From positions 434,001 through 498,000 of the forward strand of contig OY969717.1 of the NCBI GenBank assembly GCA_963702155.1: a stretch of 64,000 bases of DNA. Direction: 5' to 3'. Shown piece after piece: positions 63,066 to 64,000 of this stretch. The notes beneath the pieces are model-generated. The model had not been told where the DNA came from. It made no database searches and worked only from the letters and a program-made list of their open reading frames with translations. A program made the translations under genes and the position numbers. Within the stretch, counting starts at the first letter, position 1. Each line of letters starts with the position of its first letter. This stretch comes from G963702155 sp963702155 (GTDB lineage: Bacteria > Pseudomonadota > Alphaproteobacteria > Micavibrionales > Micavibrionaceae).

Positions 63066-64000
63066 TTGGACTTAACACAGCTATTAGCCTTCACCATGCA
63101 AAACGATGCGTCAGATTTGCATTTAAGCGCGGGCAGCCCCCCAATTATTCGTGTTCATGGTCTTCTTAAGCGAATCAAGGGGGGATTCACTATCTAGCGA
63201 CGATATTCGTACGATGCTCTATTCTGTTATGACCGAAGAGCAAAGGGCAGAATATGAAGAACACATGGAACTTGACTTTGCCATAGCACTTGGCGAAAAG
63301 GCACGGTTCCGCGTTAATGGTTTTACAACACGGCTTGGAGCCTCGGCAGTTTTCCGTACAATCCCCTCGGAAGTACCAACGATGGAGCAGTTAGATCTAC
63401 CGCCCGTTATGCGCCGCTTTGCCGAGCTTGAAAAGGGAATAATATTGGTAACGGGTCCAACAGGCTCTGGAAAATCGACTACATTGGCATCAATGATAAA
63501 TCATATTAATGTTCATCATGCTAAACATATATTGACCATCGAAGATCCGGTCGAATTCTTCCATAACTCAAAGAAAAGCCTGATAAATCACCGCGAAGTC
63601 GGTACAGACACGAAAAATTTTGCACGTGCACTAAAAAGCGCGCTTCGTGAAGACCCTGATGTTATTTTGGTAGGGGAAATGCGTGATTATGAAACCATTT
63701 CATTGGCTTTAACAGCTGCAGAAACCGGACACTTGGTTTTTGCGACGTTGCACTCAAACTCGGCATCTAAAACAATTGACCGTGTAATTGACGTGTTTCC
63801 AACCGGAGACAAAGAAATGGTGCGCGCAATGTTAGCGAGCTCAATACAAGGCGTGGTTGCACAAACATTACTTAGAAAAGAAGGCGGCGGGCGCGTTGGT
63901 GCTTTTGAAATTTTAGTGGGTACAAACGCGGTTCGAAATTTGATTCGCGAAAATCAAATCCCTCAAATGTATTCTATGATGCAAACCGGCTCACGCTACG
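63066..64000 (+). pseudogene. pilT: Pilus retraction ATPase PilT, broken by an extra G in a G6 run; 3' end outside window
   Basis: TTG at 63066 with AAGGAG 6 bases before it opens MDLTQLLAFTMQNDASDLHL and HGLLKRIKGG, then runs into TAG. Leaving out one G of the six at 63179-63184 restores DSLSSDDIRTMLYS and the whole retraction ATPase: Walker A GPTGSGKSTTLASM, Asp box TIEDPVEF, Walker B DPDVILVGEMRD and His box TGHLVFATLHSNSA. PilT disassembles the pilus. A phase-variable or erroneous homopolymer are both possible; the frame runs off the window end. Confidence 0.85.

Noticed and set aside
1..64000. CRISPR array or insertion sequence
   Set aside because: No regularly spaced repeats, transposase or integrase frame was seen.

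Overview
The window is a compact, AT-rich bacterial chromosome segment with Gram-negative, alphaproteobacterial character. Pointers are lipid A/Kdo genes, C4-pathway 5-aminolevulinate synthase, an OlsB/OlsA ornithine-lipid pair, a DUF3126 protein, a Rickettsia-type 17 kDa glycine-zipper lipoprotein, a GSII-type glutamine synthetase and the C-terminal module of the alphaproteobacterial Suv3-like helicase. The high AT content together with a type IV pilus locus suggests an uncultured or Micavibrio-like lineage; that placement is inference. Genes are tightly packed, with several convergent or divergent pairs that overlap by a few bases. TAA, TAG and TGA all end intact genes, so the code is standard.

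Layout. 0-3.5 kb: envelope operon waaA-lpxK-lpxL on the minus strand. 3.6-7.2 kb: a small ORF, two tandem paralogues of an unrecognised Cys-rich exported family, an exported DLNGDG protein and a DUF3126 protein. 7.2-9 kb: ornithine-lipid genes olsB and an amber-interrupted olsA. 9-15.3 kb: CPA1-type antiporter, OmpA-like protein, HemW, periplasmic unknown. 15.5-20.1 kb: stand-alone Suv3-like C-terminal module, Rap1a-like protein, membrane protein, SO_0444-type permease, polyprenyl diphosphate synthase. 20.2-25.1 kb: small ORFs, GNAT, a frameshifted remnant, the CAF17-like protein and a heptosyltransferase-like GT9. 25.2-30.7 kb: YejA-like binding protein, macro-domain protein, PfkB kinase, TetR/COQ9-like protein, hemA. 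30.7-34.2 kb: a small motility-type protein, a helical protein and a CheY-like regulator, PhhB, a zincin-fold pseudoenzyme and the third Cys-rich paralogue. 34.2-47.4 kb: housekeeping genes htpG, pdxH, fabI, aroC, sppA, HAD phosphatase and dxs. 47.5-49.8 kb: tRNA-Arg(ACG) followed by a patch of orphan and broken genes, with an 11-bp copy of the tRNA 3' end about 1.1 kb downstream. 49.9-53.4 kb: RimK-like ligase, CBS/DUF21 protein, glnII. 53.5-64 kb: a type IV pilus/type II secretion-like operon (pilB, pilC, fused pilMN, pilO, pilP-like, ABC ATPase, TPR protein, pilD, pilT).

The most unusual signals are three. First, three paralogues of an exported family share nine aligned cysteines and an identical 38-residue spacing between the first two. 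Second, at least six reading frames are broken by one stop or a one-base shift (olsA, two small ORFs, a beta-barrel-like protein, pilO and pilT), and pilC apparently starts at AUC; this means either real decay and recoding or residual sequence error. Third, there are several separate oddities: a helicase C-terminal module without its motor, a zincin that has lost HExxH, and head-to-head genes whose start codons overlap in a CATG palindrome.
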